A program made the translations under genes and the position numbers. A DNA stretch of 64,000 nucleotides from Endozoicomonas sp. NE40 (GTDB lineage Bacteria > Pseudomonadota > Gammaproteobacteria > Pseudomonadales > Endozoicomonadaceae), in contig NZ_JBEWTB010000002.1 in NCBI RefSeq assembly GCF_040549045.1, forward strand, positions 1,581,501 through 1,645,500, read 5' to 3'. Below are positions 9,243-18,075 of this stretch, piece after piece. The notes under the pieces were generated by a model. That model was not told the origin of the DNA and did not search any database. It saw only the letters and a program-made list of their open reading frames with translations. The stretch's first letter is position 1, and each line of letters begins with the position of its first letter.

Positions 9243-9974
9243 CTAAAGACCTGAGATATCGTTTTGTTCAAGTATCGATATTTCAACATGATCAAACTTG
9301 TTGTTCAGCTCGTTCATGATCGAATCCAGTTCTCCCGCGCTGTCCACATTGATAAAGAACAGTGCGTCAACTTTTGATTCAGAAAAATCAAGCCGACTGA
9401 GTTCCATTCTTGTTACATAATTAATGAGCACATTCTTCAGGCCGGAAAGAATAGCCTCTTTTGATGTGCCAGCTTCCATCGCGTAACTGACCGAAAGAAA
9501 CAGAGCGTTTTCATGGAAAGACTGTGCAGTCTTCTTTCTGGAAAATATTAATAGCACAAGGATAATAAAGCAGGCAGCAATAGCGGCAAACGTTTGCCCC
9601 GCACCGAGTGCGATCGCTATACCAATATTCAGAAAGAGATACACCAATTCCTCGGGCTCTTTAATGGGGGTTCTGAATCGTACAATAGATAAGGCACCAA
9701 CAAGACCAAGAGCAAGTGCCAGAGAAGCCTTAACAACGGTAATAATCAGAATAATCGACAACATCAGAGTCGGAAACAGTCTGGAAAAATCCTTTCGATT
9801 ACCAAAGGCCTTTGAGTATTTCCTGAAATGGATCCCTATGAGGTTAGCCAGAGCATAACCAATAAGCAGGTTCAGAGCCAATGCTGCCAGGCTGATACTG
9901 GCATAAGGAAACAATGTAGACTTGATATCCTGTGGTAGATAGGAAATCAATAAGGGGTCAACGGATTCCAACAT
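9243..9974 (-). CDS. DUF4956 inner-membrane protein
   Basis: The 243-residue protein has about four membrane helices in its first 150 residues (around 25–50, 65–85, 90–110 and 115–150). Between them lies the DUF4956 signature GALSIVRFRTPIKEPEELVY (about 94–113). A cytoplasmic C-terminal domain of ~90 residues follows. Its biochemical role is not known; its regular partner is a VTC-domain protein, as here, so it may serve polyphosphate or cell-surface polymer handling. The ATG at 9974 follows a strong GAGGAAGG ribosome-binding site, so this is the first gene of the three-gene operon. The promoter should lie in 9975–10123, where nothing stands out. Confidence 0.8.
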   Translation of the reverse strand: MLESVDPLLISYLPQDIKSTLFPYASISLAALALNLLIGYALANLIGIHFRKYSKAFGNRKDFSRLFPTLMLSIILIITVVKASLALALGLVGALSIVRFRTPIKEPEELVYLFLNIGIAIALGAGQTFAAIAACFIILVLLIFSRKKTAQSFHENALFLSVSYAMEAGTSKEAILSGLKNVLINYVTRMELSRLDFSESKVDALFFINVDSAGELDSIMNELNNKFDHVEISILEQNDISGL

Positions 9975-10123
9975 GCTTCAACCTTCCTCTCTTAAGCCTT
10001 TATTCTTATCCCGTGTTGGGGTTAATGGCATAAACAGCCCGCTCGTCCCAACCTACAGGTCAAACACAGTGAATTCGTGTACTAGGGCTTGTATCGACAG
10101 GTTTCAGAAATATTTAATCCGGC

Positions 10124-11338
10124 TTAAAAGACTTGAGGATTGCGTGCTGCTTTTGTCCCTCCCCGCTCAAACCTCATCAGCCTGAGTGCCATAACAGAAA
10201 TGACCATATAGAGTACCCCGCCCCCCAGCACAACCCCCGCCCAGCCTTGCATCTCCCAGCAGGCTATCAGGTAAAATCCCCCCAAACCGCCACCGCCATA
10301 ATAATGTACGAGATATAAAGCATTGGCTGTTGCCTTCGCTTTGGTGGCCTTCTGGCTGACCCAGCCATAGGTCATGGAGTGCGAGAAAAACGACCCACTG
10401 CTAATCAACAGCAGACCAACAATCATTGCCAGCACACTTTCATGAAGTGCCACCAGGGTTCCCAGAAAGCTGGCAGCAGTTCCCAGAAGAATACCTGACG
10501 AAACGGAAAATCTTGATTTCCAGTGACCACTCAAACGCGCCGTGACACTACCACTGAGGTAACAGAGGAAAATCATGGAAGCAACGCTGACTGGCATGAA
10601 ATAAGGGGGAGCAACCAGACGTAACCCCATCACTGAGAACAGATTGACGAACAGGGCAAAATTAACGCCACCAATCAGCATGGCTGTCCACAATTCAGGG
10701 GTTCCGATATGAGCAATCACCTGACGTATATGGGCGCGCAGACTGACTTCAGGCTGTGGTGAAAAGTGCTTTGCCCCGGGCAGCAGCAGATAAACAGCAA
10801 CAGCCCCTGCCAGACTGAACAGTGCCACAACAACAACAGCTGTTTGCCAGCCCCAGTGCTGAGAGATCACACCGCCAAGCACCCGGCTGGTAATCCCCCC
10901 AAAAGAGTTAGCGCTGACATAGGCACCAACGGCTATTAACAAAGCCTTCGGCGAGAACTCCTCAGCCATATACGCCACAGCCACCGCCGCAAAGCCAGCC
11001 AGGGCAGCACCCATGGCAGCCCGGGCGAGGGTGAGGGCAAACAACGAATCGGCAGCCAGAACAAACAACCCTACCACTGGCAGAAGGAACAGGCTGACCA
11101 TCATGACTCTATATCGCCCAACAATTTCAGAGCAGATCGCCCAGGGAATCAGCGTGATCGATAATGCCAGTGAACCACCCGCTACCAGCCAGTTCACCCG
11201 GATAGCACTGACCGAAAACTCTTCGGCCATAACCGGCAGCAATGGTTGGAAAAGATAGAGGTTACAGAAGATCAGGAAGCCACCTAATCCCAGGGCAAAG
11301 CGAGCCCGGCGATATTCCCTGGTATTTATATCAATCAT
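10124..11338 (-). CDS. MFS transporter of the YnfM type
   Basis: The 404-residue protein shows 12 hydrophobic segments and the MFS loop 2–3 motif in the form CSEIVGRYRVM (about 67–77). The opening, with NLYLFQPLLPVMAEEF, and the overall pattern recall the YnfM/arabinose-efflux subgroup of drug-proton antiporters. It probably exports a small molecule, but the substrate is not visible. It is divergent from the LysR gene at 11480 with 141 AT-rich bases between, so the LysR protein is the likely regulator. The ATG at 11338 has a modest AGGC ribosome-binding site. Confidence 0.85.
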   Translation of the reverse strand: MIDINTREYRRARFALGLGGFLIFCNLYLFQPLLPVMAEEFSVSAIRVNWLVAGGSLALSITLIPWAICSEIVGRYRVMMVSLFLLPVVGLFVLAADSLFALTLARAAMGAALAGFAAVAVAYMAEEFSPKALLIAVGAYVSANSFGGITSRVLGGVISQHWGWQTAVVVVALFSLAGAVAVYLLLPGAKHFSPQPEVSLRAHIRQVIAHIGTPELWTAMLIGGVNFALFVNLFSVMGLRLVAPPYFMPVSVASMIFLCYLSGSVTARLSGHWKSRFSVSSGILLGTAASFLGTLVALHESVLAMIVGLLLISSGSFFSHSMTYGWVSQKATKAKATANALYLVHYYGGGGLGGFYLIACWEMQGWAGVVLGGGVLYMVISVMALRLMRFERGGTKAARNPQVF

Positions 11339-11436
11339 GAGCCTGAACAGTGTTTTTTTTCCTTGAATACCTTGAACACTAACAAGCCCATGGGAATAAT
11401 AAAAATATATAATAAATATCAGATCGATATACTTTT

Positions 11437-11467
11437 TTAATAATTATCAATTTTAATAATTATCAAT
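11437..11467. promoter_or_regulatory. Two 15-bp direct repeats in the MFS/LysR intergenic region
   Basis: TTAATAATTATCAAT occurs twice, at 11437–11451 and 11453–11467, exactly one base apart. The 16-bp period places both on nearly the same DNA face, just upstream of the LysR start. It is a good candidate for the autoregulatory LysR operator. Confidence 0.45.
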
Positions 11468-11479
11468 GGTGGATTAATA

Positions 11480-12373
11480 ATGAACCCCCGTCATCTCCAC
11501 TACTTCGTCACGCTGGCCGAGACAGGCAATTTCACCAGAGCATCACAGAAACTTCATATTGCCCAACCGGCTCTCAGCATTGCCATTAAAAAACTGGAAC
11601 ACCAGTTTGATATGCAACTGTTTCACCGGAATGAACTTCATCACAATGAACGGCGCGTCACGCTCACCAGCGAAGGCAGCGTATTACTGATTCATGCCCA
11701 GCGGATTCTGCAACAGATTGACGACGCCAGGCTGGCGATGGCTGAGCTGAAAGGGCTGGAAAAAGGCGAAGTAAAACTGGGCGTACCCAATATGCTGGGG
11801 TCCTACTATTTTCCTGAGATATTAATGGCGTTTAAAAGCCGCTACCCCAACATAAAACTCACCCTGGTTGAAGCGGGCAGCCACTCTATCCGGAAAAAGC
11901 TGCTTGAGGGAGAACTTGACCTGGGCATTGTCAGCAGTGATCAGGTTGAAGACGAACTCGTGTCCAAACACCTGTTCAATTCTGAAATTACGGCGGTAGT
12001 GGGTAAACATCACCGGTTCAGCGGGAAATCCGTTCTTACTTTTGACGACTTCTTTCAGGAAGAGCTGGCCATGTTCAAGTCTGGCTATTTTCATCGTGAA
12101 TACATTGATGCCGTGTGCAGGAAATATGACTTTTCCCCCAGGTATGCCTTTGAAACCAACCTGCTCCCAATGATCCTCAGCACGGTAAGGCACGAGTTTG
12201 CCATCACTGCCCTGCTGAAAATGGTCGCCGACTACGAGGATGATGTGATTCCCATCCCATTTGCCAAACCGATCAAACTGGATATCGCCATCAGCTGGCG
12301 CAAGAACGGTTACCTGTCGATTGCAGAACGTGCTTTTATTGATTTTTTAACGACAGAGGTCAATAGCCAATGA
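11480..12373 (+). CDS. LysR-family transcriptional regulator
   Basis: This 297-residue protein has a typical LysR layout. An N-terminal winged helix-turn-helix (1–65) begins MNPRHLHYFVTLAETGNF with the recognition part QPALSIAIKKLE. A linker helix and a two-lobed periplasmic-binding-protein-like effector domain (about 95–295) follow. It should bind the AT-rich repeats just upstream and control the divergent MFS transporter, possibly with the TSUP gene downstream. The effector cannot be inferred. A GGTGG ribosome-binding site precedes the ATG. Confidence 0.9.
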   Translation: MNPRHLHYFVTLAETGNFTRASQKLHIAQPALSIAIKKLEHQFDMQLFHRNELHHNERRVTLTSEGSVLLIHAQRILQQIDDARLAMAELKGLEKGEVKLGVPNMLGSYYFPEILMAFKSRYPNIKLTLVEAGSHSIRKKLLEGELDLGIVSSDQVEDELVSKHLFNSEITAVVGKHHRFSGKSVLTFDDFFQEELAMFKSGYFHREYIDAVCRKYDFSPRYAFETNLLPMILSTVRHEFAITALLKMVADYEDDVIPIPFAKPIKLDIAISWRKNGYLSIAERAFIDFLTTEVNSQ

Positions 12374-12481
12374 CCTGCAGGTAACTATTTTGACCATTGA
12401 CAAGCATGAAAAGCGCTACAATGAAAACCGTTATATCTCATAACCTTACCGACTATAACGTGTTACACCTGTACCAGAATC

Positions 12482-13309
12482 ATGACTCTGTTGATTGGAT
12501 TATTCATTGGACTGGTCCTTGGCCTGACTGGCGCCGGTGGTTCAGTATTTGCTGTACCACTGCTTTTACTCGTGCATGTTCCCCTGCATCAGGCCATCGG
12601 TCTTTCACTGGGTGCCGTCGCTATCAGCGCAGCTATAGGCGCTATCAATAAGCTGCCTTCCGGACAAATTCAATGGTTGCCTGCTGTTATTTTCTTAACC
12701 TTAGGCATGATCACCGCCCCTCTTGGCAACTGGCTGAATCATTTTATTGAAGAAGCTTATTTATTAACGGGATTTTGTATACTGGTTTTGATTGTTGCCT
12801 CAAGGCTCTGGCATCAGGCAGAAAAACAATCCGATCATACCTATTCAGTTCGTGCCACTTCAGATCGTACCGCTAAGGATATATCCGATTCAGAAAGCTG
12901 TGCCAGCTCTGGCCTCGTCAATAATACGGGGAATAAAATCAGCGCCAGATGCTTTATCCCGCTCAGCCTTGGGGCAATGGTCACAGGCCTTCTGTCCGGG
13001 CTATTCGGCATAGGCGGCGGTTTTCTGATCATCCCCACCCTTTTATACCTGACAGAAATCAGCATGAAACAAGCGGTTGCAACTTCGTTAGTCATTATTA
13101 CTGCTGTCAGTACATCCGGTTTTGTCAGTTTTACGCTCTCAAATCCCTTACCCGACCTTAATATGCTTATGCGTTTAGCCATTGCCGGGAGCATTGGCAT
13201 GCTGGCAGGTTCGCAAATCGGCCAGCACATTACCGGGCCTAAGCTTCAAAAAACCTTTGCCGTACTCATGGTCATCATTGCCTCTGTAACGTTAGTACGA
13301 CATCTATAG
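12482..13309 (+). CDS. TSUP-family (TauE/SafE) anion exporter
   Basis: The 275-residue protein has eight to nine hydrophobic helices arranged as two repeats. Each repeat starts with the glycine-rich family motif: GLTGAGGSVFAVPLL near residue 15 and GLFGIGGGFLIIPTL near 173. TSUP proteins move sulfite, sulfoacetate or related organic anions across the inner membrane. The central hydrophilic loop (about 105–150) is poorly conserved. It follows the LysR gene by 108 bases on the same strand, and a strong terminator at 13321–13364 ends the unit. The substrate is unknown. Confidence 0.85.
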   Translation: MTLLIGLFIGLVLGLTGAGGSVFAVPLLLLVHVPLHQAIGLSLGAVAISAAIGAINKLPSGQIQWLPAVIFLTLGMITAPLGNWLNHFIEEAYLLTGFCILVLIVASRLWHQAEKQSDHTYSVRATSDRTAKDISDSESCASSGLVNNTGNKISARCFIPLSLGAMVTGLLSGLFGIGGGFLIIPTLLYLTEISMKQAVATSLVIITAVSTSGFVSFTLSNPLPDLNMLMRLAIAGSIGMLAGSQIGQHITGPKLQKTFAVLMVIIASVTLVRHL

Positions 13310-13320
13310 AGTTTTAAACA

Positions 13321-13364
13321 ACAAGCGACCAGCATTCGACGTAAACCGAATGATGGTCGCTTGT
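13321..13364. terminator. Strong bidirectional terminator between the TSUP gene and metS
   Basis: ACAAGCGACCA pairs with TGGTCGCTTGT, and inside it CATTCG pairs with CGAATG. A TTTT run follows on the plus strand and AA/TT-rich flanks occur on the other. It lies between two convergent units. Confidence 0.85.
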
Positions 13365-13378
13365 TTTCCCTCTGAAAA

Positions 13379-13474
13379 CTACTGATTATTCATCGCCTTG
13401 CGAATACACAGGCTGGCACCACCAACGGTTACACCAAACCCAAACACCATCATTAAAATTGCGCCAACTGTCAT
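13379..13474 (-). CDS. metS: MetS-type small subunit of the NSS transporter (31 aa)
   Basis: A 31-residue reading frame begins with ATG at 13474, two bases after the stop of the NSS transporter gene. It encodes one hydrophobic helix: MTVGAILMMVFGFGVTVGG, then a short tail with CIRKAMNNQ. This matches the MetS family of tiny partners, which pair with NSS transporters such as the methionine/alanine importer MetP and are needed for transport. Position, length and sequence all agree. The convergent terminator lies directly downstream. It is easy to miss because of its size. Confidence 0.85.
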   Translation of the reverse strand: MTVGAILMMVFGFGVTVGGASLCIRKAMNNQ

Positions 13475-13476
13475 GA

Positions 13477-14967
13477 TCAGGCCTCCGCCGCAAAATTAGA
13501 AGATAATGGACGGCTTTGTGTCAGCAGTGTGGAAAGAACCAGCATCACCGCCATCAAGCCCCAACCCAGTAACAGGATGTCAGACGTTGCATAACCACCG
13601 TAGTTTTCCGTTACGGCAGTGACCAGATTGGTCGCCACAATCACCAGCAGAATACCAACACTCATAAAGCGCAGGCAGAAAGTCCACCAGCTACCCACCG
13701 TAAACTCGGAAATACCGTTTATATGGCCCTGCAGCTCTGGCAGCTTCCGGAACACCCAGCAAACCAGAACCAGTTCGACCAGACAGCTACCCAGCAGGGC
13801 AACGTTATTCATAAAGTAATCAACCAGATCCAGCAGCAGCAAACCACCATTGGTCGCAAAGGCCAGAGAAATCAAAGCTCCCGTACCACACATAACCGAT
13901 GCGGCTTTCTTACGACTCCAGCCCAGTTTATCCATAACCGAAGAGGTGACCGCCTCGACGATAGAAATGTGTGAACTCAGGCCAGCCACCACCAGGGCAG
14001 CAAAGAATACAGGACCAAGCAGCCAGGGCATTGGCAGCATGTTGATCGCCGTAGGAATGGTGACAAACGCCAGACCAACACCGGCACTCACCACTTCAGT
14101 AATACCTACGCCCTGTTGAGCCGCCATATAACCCAGAACCGAGAAGATCATGACACCCGCGAGCAGAGAGAAGCCGCAGTTAATAAATACGGTCATAAAG
14201 GCATTGTTGTTGATGTCGGATTTTTCAGGCAGATAGCTGGAGTACGCCAGCATAATGGCAAAACCAACGCTCAGGGTGAAGAAGATCTGACCATAGGCCG
14301 CGCTCCAGACTTTGGGATCAGACAGTTTGCTGAAATCCGGCTGGAACATCCAGTTCAGACCATCCACTGCACCCGGCAGAGTCAGTACGCGTAAGGTGAA
14401 CAGCACCACCATAATGAACAGAACCGGGATCATAACCTTACCCAAGCGTTCGATACCACCGCGAACACCGGTAAATACTGCAAAGAAAGTCACGCACCAT
14501 GCCAGCAGCAGGGGAACCACAATATGCCATTGCAATGAACCCAGAGACGTTGGGCTATGGTCGCCCAGACGCAGATATTCACCAAAGAAAAAGGCATTGG
14601 CATCAGCTCCCCAGCCCTGGGAAACCGACAGGCCGAAATAAGACATGCCCCAGCCAATAATCACCACGTAGTAACAGGCAATCACTGCCGCGATAAACAC
14701 CTGAAACCAGCCAAGGACCTCCGTCGGTGCCGACAGCCTGGCAAACACTTTAGGCGCTGAACCGCGCATTTTGTGTCCAAGGCCAAACTCCATAATCATA
14801 AAGGGAATACCTGCCGTCAACATGGCGACAAAGTAAGGGATAAGAAACGCACCTCCCCCGTTTTCATAAGCCATGTAGGGGAAACGCCAGATGTTTCCCA
14901 GTCCGATTGCTGAGCCGACTGCAGCAAGAATAAACCCGGTGCGCGAAGCCCACTGTTCTCGTTTCAT
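13477..14967 (-). CDS. Sodium-dependent NSS (SNF) family amino-acid transporter, MetP-like
   Basis: The protein is 496 residues from the ATG at 14967, chosen because a GGAG ribosome-binding site stands just upstream and because MKREQWASRTGFILAAVGSA is the classic NSS opening. A longer frame to 15009 lacks such a site. TM1 carries the sodium-site residues AVGSAIGLGNIWRFP, and about 11–12 helices follow. The family imports amino acids or similar osmolytes with sodium. The 31-residue MetS gene behind it suggests a methionine/alanine-type importer. A long hairpin at 15115–15151 lies in its upstream region. Confidence 0.9.
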   Translation of the reverse strand: MKREQWASRTGFILAAVGSAIGLGNIWRFPYMAYENGGGAFLIPYFVAMLTAGIPFMIMEFGLGHKMRGSAPKVFARLSAPTEVLGWFQVFIAAVIACYYVVIIGWGMSYFGLSVSQGWGADANAFFFGEYLRLGDHSPTSLGSLQWHIVVPLLLAWCVTFFAVFTGVRGGIERLGKVMIPVLFIMVVLFTLRVLTLPGAVDGLNWMFQPDFSKLSDPKVWSAAYGQIFFTLSVGFAIMLAYSSYLPEKSDINNNAFMTVFINCGFSLLAGVMIFSVLGYMAAQQGVGITEVVSAGVGLAFVTIPTAINMLPMPWLLGPVFFAALVVAGLSSHISIVEAVTSSVMDKLGWSRKKAASVMCGTGALISLAFATNGGLLLLDLVDYFMNNVALLGSCLVELVLVCWVFRKLPELQGHINGISEFTVGSWWTFCLRFMSVGILLVIVATNLVTAVTENYGGYATSDILLLGWGLMAVMLVLSTLLTQSRPLSSNFAAEA

Positions 14968-15114
14968 AATTACTCCGAAACTGCAAAACTCTTTCATGCC
15001 TGTTGTCATCTGGCACGAAAAAGTACGAGAAAAAGTGATGGTTAATGAAGCGATTCAGGCGGTATGCCTTACTGGCTTCAGGTGTCGCAAAAAATGAAAG
15101 CGTTTATTATTGTG

Positions 15115-15151
15115 AACATTTTTTTGTCACCTTCGGTGATGAAAAAATGTT
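15115..15151. other. Long 17-bp hairpin upstream of the NSS transporter
   Basis: AACATTTTTTTGTCACC pairs with GGTGATGAAAAAATGTT across a three-base loop, with two G·T wobbles. It lies between two divergent genes where no terminator is needed, so it may be a leader structure of the transporter mRNA or a regulator site. Confidence 0.4.
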
Positions 15152-15285
15152 TCATTCGCTCAAGGCTGTTTATGCCTGTTTGTCTGTACTTCCGGTCATG
15201 CTGGGTGACAGTCATAACAGGAATGCGACGGGCGCAGCCGGGTAAGCTGCTGATACGATATAAACAAAACGACATTGATAGTTTA

Positions 15286-15299
15286 TTGATCCGTATCAA
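15286..15299. promoter_or_regulatory. Perfect FNR/Anr box
   Basis: TTGATCCGTATCAA matches the full FNR consensus TTGAT-N4-ATCAA. It lies 97 bases before the ATG of the secreted protein at 15396, and a TATAAT hexamer stands at 15359–15364. The spacing to that hexamer is larger than the classic −41.5 position, so which gene it controls is open. Confidence 0.5.
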
Positions 15300-15395
15300 C
15301 AAACCATTACTGAATCATAAACTATATGACTGTCACGCTCCTGGAAGGAGTGAGCCTCTATAATATCCGTTTATTAATTGAACAGAGGCGGCATA

Positions 15396-16115
15396 ATGGT
15401 CAACGGGTTTGTATTTGCATTGGTCTTATGTTTTTCAACCGCTTCCATTTTTGCTGATAATCCCACCACCAGAGGTTATCTCATTATAAATATGACAGGC
15501 CTTCTGCCACATTCACTGGATGGATATTCGTTTTATCTGGCTGACGAGAATGGCCATAGAGTATTGCTAAACAGGATAACCGAGCTGCCAACAGAGGTTG
15601 CAAGTGAACAGTTCACTCAAGACGCCTACTATTATGGCACCTTCCACATTGGGGCAATCAGGGGCGAATATTATACCAGAACCTTTGCGCCAACCTTCTT
15701 TTTTTCCTTTGACCTGCCAACCGAAACTCCCTATCAATTTTATGAGGATCAGGAGCCTTCCCCCTCCTATTACCGGTTGCTCTATTTAGATAACGCCGGC
15801 AATCATACATACAGCTTTGTTAACAATGCATTTGAGGTGGGCAATAGCGGCTTTTTGCCCGCTGCTTTACATCAATTTGATGGTTCAGATTTAAGATGGT
15901 GGACAAGTCGTTGGAATGGATACATTGGAGGCCCGGTAGTCTACTTTCCTCAGCAGCCACATGTCGAATTTTCCCACGGGATGGGAGGCCCACAAAGGAC
16001 ACTTTATACAACGTTGATATTACCCTCAGCCAATACCAGCCAGAGCCATTCTGAAGGCTACAGCAGAAACCCGGCAGATAATTCTGGCAGGGGTTGCGAA
16101 AGCCAGTCCTGGTGA
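15396..16115 (+). CDS. Secreted protein of unknown function
   Basis: The ATG at 15396 is preceded by AGAGG at good distance; an in-frame TTG at 15378 has no such site. The 239-residue protein begins with a clear signal peptide, MVNGFVFALVLCFSTASIFA, with cleavage expected before DNP. The mature part is rich in aromatic residues (YYYGTF, TFFFSF, RWWTSRW) and looks all-beta, with no motif I recognise. The last ~30 residues are polar and low in complexity. It is monocistronic between the NSS gene and a convergent lipoprotein operon. The FNR box upstream suggests expression under low oxygen. Confidence 0.6.
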   Translation: MVNGFVFALVLCFSTASIFADNPTTRGYLIINMTGLLPHSLDGYSFYLADENGHRVLLNRITELPTEVASEQFTQDAYYYGTFHIGAIRGEYYTRTFAPTFFFSFDLPTETPYQFYEDQEPSPSYYRLLYLDNAGNHTYSFVNNAFEVGNSGFLPAALHQFDGSDLRWWTSRWNGYIGGPVVYFPQQPHVEFSHGMGGPQRTLYTTLILPSANTSQSHSEGYSRNPADNSGRGCESQSW

Positions 16116-16168
16116 CCAGGAAGCCCTGCCGAATTATAAAGTAGCCGGGCTTTAAAACGATTGAGTGT

Positions 16169-16858
16169 TTACGGATAGAGCGGGTTCAGGATCATTCCAC
16201 ACCCTGTCAGAGGTCTTCCGTCCACAACCAGGCTGACACTCACGTCAAAGCGATCACCTTTCATGGTATCAACACAAGGCTTGTCTTCTATCGACAGCCA
16301 GAGGCTGTGCTCTGCATCTCTGGCGGCAAATACGAGGGGACTTTTATTGGCATGGCTCGATTTCGGAGTCGCAATCCTGAACGACACTGTGCCGTAGTCA
16401 CCAACGTACAGCATGTCACCTTTCCGGCTCAGCTCCAGTTTCCAGCCCGGTTCGTTCCCCATGGCAATGAAATCAGCCCCCCGGTAACGGGCGTCTTCCC
16501 AAAGGCTTTTGCGGCGGTCAATCTGGCATTTGTAGCGTTGGGAACCATCGTTAAAATATGCCTCGTCTCCTTTTCCCTGCAGGCTTATTTTACCAAGACT
16601 GTAATGAAAACCTGACGCCACCTGATTTTGCCTTAATGTGTGAGAGCCATCTTTTAAATCAACGGTGATCGTATTTTCCGTTCCATGAGCCGGAAAGCCA
16701 AAACCTTTATCACACTGATAATAAAAAGCAGAACCCGCCTTACTGGTCAACGGCAGGCGCTGTTCGGTTTTATTATTTACGGCTGTTGACGAAGCACAAC
16801 CTGCCAGTATCAGGCAGGCCGTCAAAGCCCCTGAACGTTTCAGAGACACAACACTCAT
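16169..16858 (-). CDS. Lipoprotein with MliC-like and COG3650-like domains
   Basis: The start at 16858 is chosen because a CCGGAGT site stands just before it. The 229-residue protein has a lipoprotein signal, LTACLILAGC, with the lipidated cysteine at about residue 20. Residues ~45–115 resemble MliC, the membrane-bound inhibitor of c-type lysozyme (FYYQCDKGF ... YKCQ). Residues ~130–229 contain GNEPGWKLEL and a late GRPLTGCG, typical of the COG3650 lipoprotein group. If the MliC reading is right, it protects peptidoglycan from host lysozyme at the cell envelope, which would suit a host-associated bacterium. It lies 41 bases after the chalcone-isomerase-like gene and is probably cotranscribed. 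Confidence 0.65.
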   Translation of the reverse strand: MSVVSLKRSGALTACLILAGCASSTAVNNKTEQRLPLTSKAGSAFYYQCDKGFGFPAHGTENTITVDLKDGSHTLRQNQVASGFHYSLGKISLQGKGDEAYFNDGSQRYKCQIDRRKSLWEDARYRGADFIAMGNEPGWKLELSRKGDMLYVGDYGTVSFRIATPKSSHANKSPLVFAARDAEHSLWLSIEDKPCVDTMKGDRFDVSVSLVVDGRPLTGCGMILNPLYP

Positions 16859-16899
16859 GGAAATACTCCGGGGTAAGCAAAGCAATGAACACAGTATAC

Positions 16900-17397
16900 C
16901 TAATTCCTGCCAAGTAACTGCAGCCTGAGTTTGGGGTATGCCGTTTTCGGAGACAGCCAGATATTAATGAAGGCTCTTGAAAAATCAGCCTCAATGGGGG
17001 AACCAAGCTGTTTACCTGCCAGAAAAAACAAACCACCACTACCTGAAAGTACAAAAGTCAACTGATCACCTTTGCTCACATCAGGCCATATTCTCTCAAG
17101 CTCTGCCAACCATAAAACCCGGCGGTCATCTGAAATTCCAAGGTGCTGCCATTGATCACTGGTCGCCTTCAGAAGGGCTTCCCTGTCAATGTCCCGCCGG
17201 TAAGTGATCAGCAGGGCTAACTGTTTCTGATCAGCTGCGTAATGCCCTGTTGGTGTTCGCAGCTCAGAATCATAGATTGTCCAGAAGCCCCAGGTTAGTT
17301 TGCCCTGACCAACCGTTTGCCACTCATGCCAGCTTAAAGTACTGGCCTGAGACTGGAAACTGAACAGCATAAGACAGATCGAAAGTATCAGTTTCAT
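16900..17397 (-). CDS. Exported chalcone-isomerase-like protein
   Basis: The 165-residue protein starts with a signal peptide (about 1–18, MKLILSICLMLFSFQSQA). The rest, with GQGKLTWGFWTIYDSEL, YRRDIDREALLKAT and LTFVLSGSGGLFFLAGKQLG, fits the bacterial chalcone-isomerase-like family. These proteins share the plant enzyme fold but lack a proven reaction and often sit in envelope-lipid gene sets. The ATG overlaps the DUF2878 stop by four bases, so the two are translationally coupled, a pairing seen in other proteobacteria. Function beyond that is unknown. Confidence 0.75.
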   Translation of the reverse strand: MKLILSICLMLFSFQSQASTLSWHEWQTVGQGKLTWGFWTIYDSELRTPTGHYAADQKQLALLITYRRDIDREALLKATSDQWQHLGISDDRRVLWLAELERIWPDVSKGDQLTFVLSGSGGLFFLAGKQLGSPIEADFSRAFINIWLSPKTAYPKLRLQLLGRN

Positions 17398-17918
17398 TGG
17401 TTAACATCCTTGTATGAGAATTTATCGAAAATTTTTACCATCCAGAGCGCCAGCACGGAAAAAAGCACCCAGCAAATGGCGACTATTCCTGCCGACTTCA
17501 TCAGCCCCAGCGCCAGTGTCACTGCGCCCAGCCGCTCTCCTGCAAGGTAACTGACAGTGCCTCCCACGCATCCCAGAGCAACGATAATAACGGGCGCTCT
17601 GGCTAGAATACTCTTTCGAATACACCACAGAAAAGTAGAGAAGCCCAGCCACAAAACCACCAGCCAGACCGGAAAAGCTTCATCAAAGGCATACACTCCG
17701 ATATGGGCCAGTGAAACATCCATCACTATTCCGGGAAGAGCAAGAGATACAGCAAACGGAAATCCGCCGCGAATATACCACCAGCTGATCAACAGCATGC
17801 CACAAGAGAGCCAGATGTATTGTGTCTGACCAATAACGGTGACAAGCCAGAAAAGATTAAACACTGCTCCGGCAGTCACGATCTTAGCGTTTTCAGACAT
17901 ATCATTGAGCATTTCCAT
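17394..17918 (-). CDS. DUF2878 inner-membrane protein
   Basis: This 174-residue protein is almost wholly hydrophobic, with five to six membrane helices, and its length and pattern (VFNLFWLVTVIGQ, GIVMDVSL, PVWLVVLWLGFSTF) agree with DUF2878. Members usually accompany a chalcone-isomerase-like exported protein, as here, in sets related to unusual membrane lipids. The larger set (amine oxidase, DUF1365, cyclopropane synthase) is absent from this window. Several nearby ATG codons (17918, 17912, 17900) make the exact start uncertain. It is divergent from the TonB-like gene. Confidence 0.7.
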   Translation of the reverse strand: MEMLNDMSENAKIVTAGAVFNLFWLVTVIGQTQYIWLSCGMLLISWWYIRGGFPFAVSLALPGIVMDVSLAHIGVYAFDEAFPVWLVVLWLGFSTFLWCIRKSILARAPVIIVALGCVGGTVSYLAGERLGAVTLALGLMKSAGIVAICWVLFSVLALWMVKIFDKFSYKDVNQ

Positions 17919-18075
17919 TGCAACAATCCATTAAGCCCACTAAAGGAACTGCTTATCGTTACGGCTCTCATCGCTTTTCAGATCAAGCTTCACATAAAAG
18001 TTAAATTTATTTCCAGACACCCACTCTCTGTGACGCTACAATTCTGTCGTTTTACATTGCCATGAGGATGGCATT

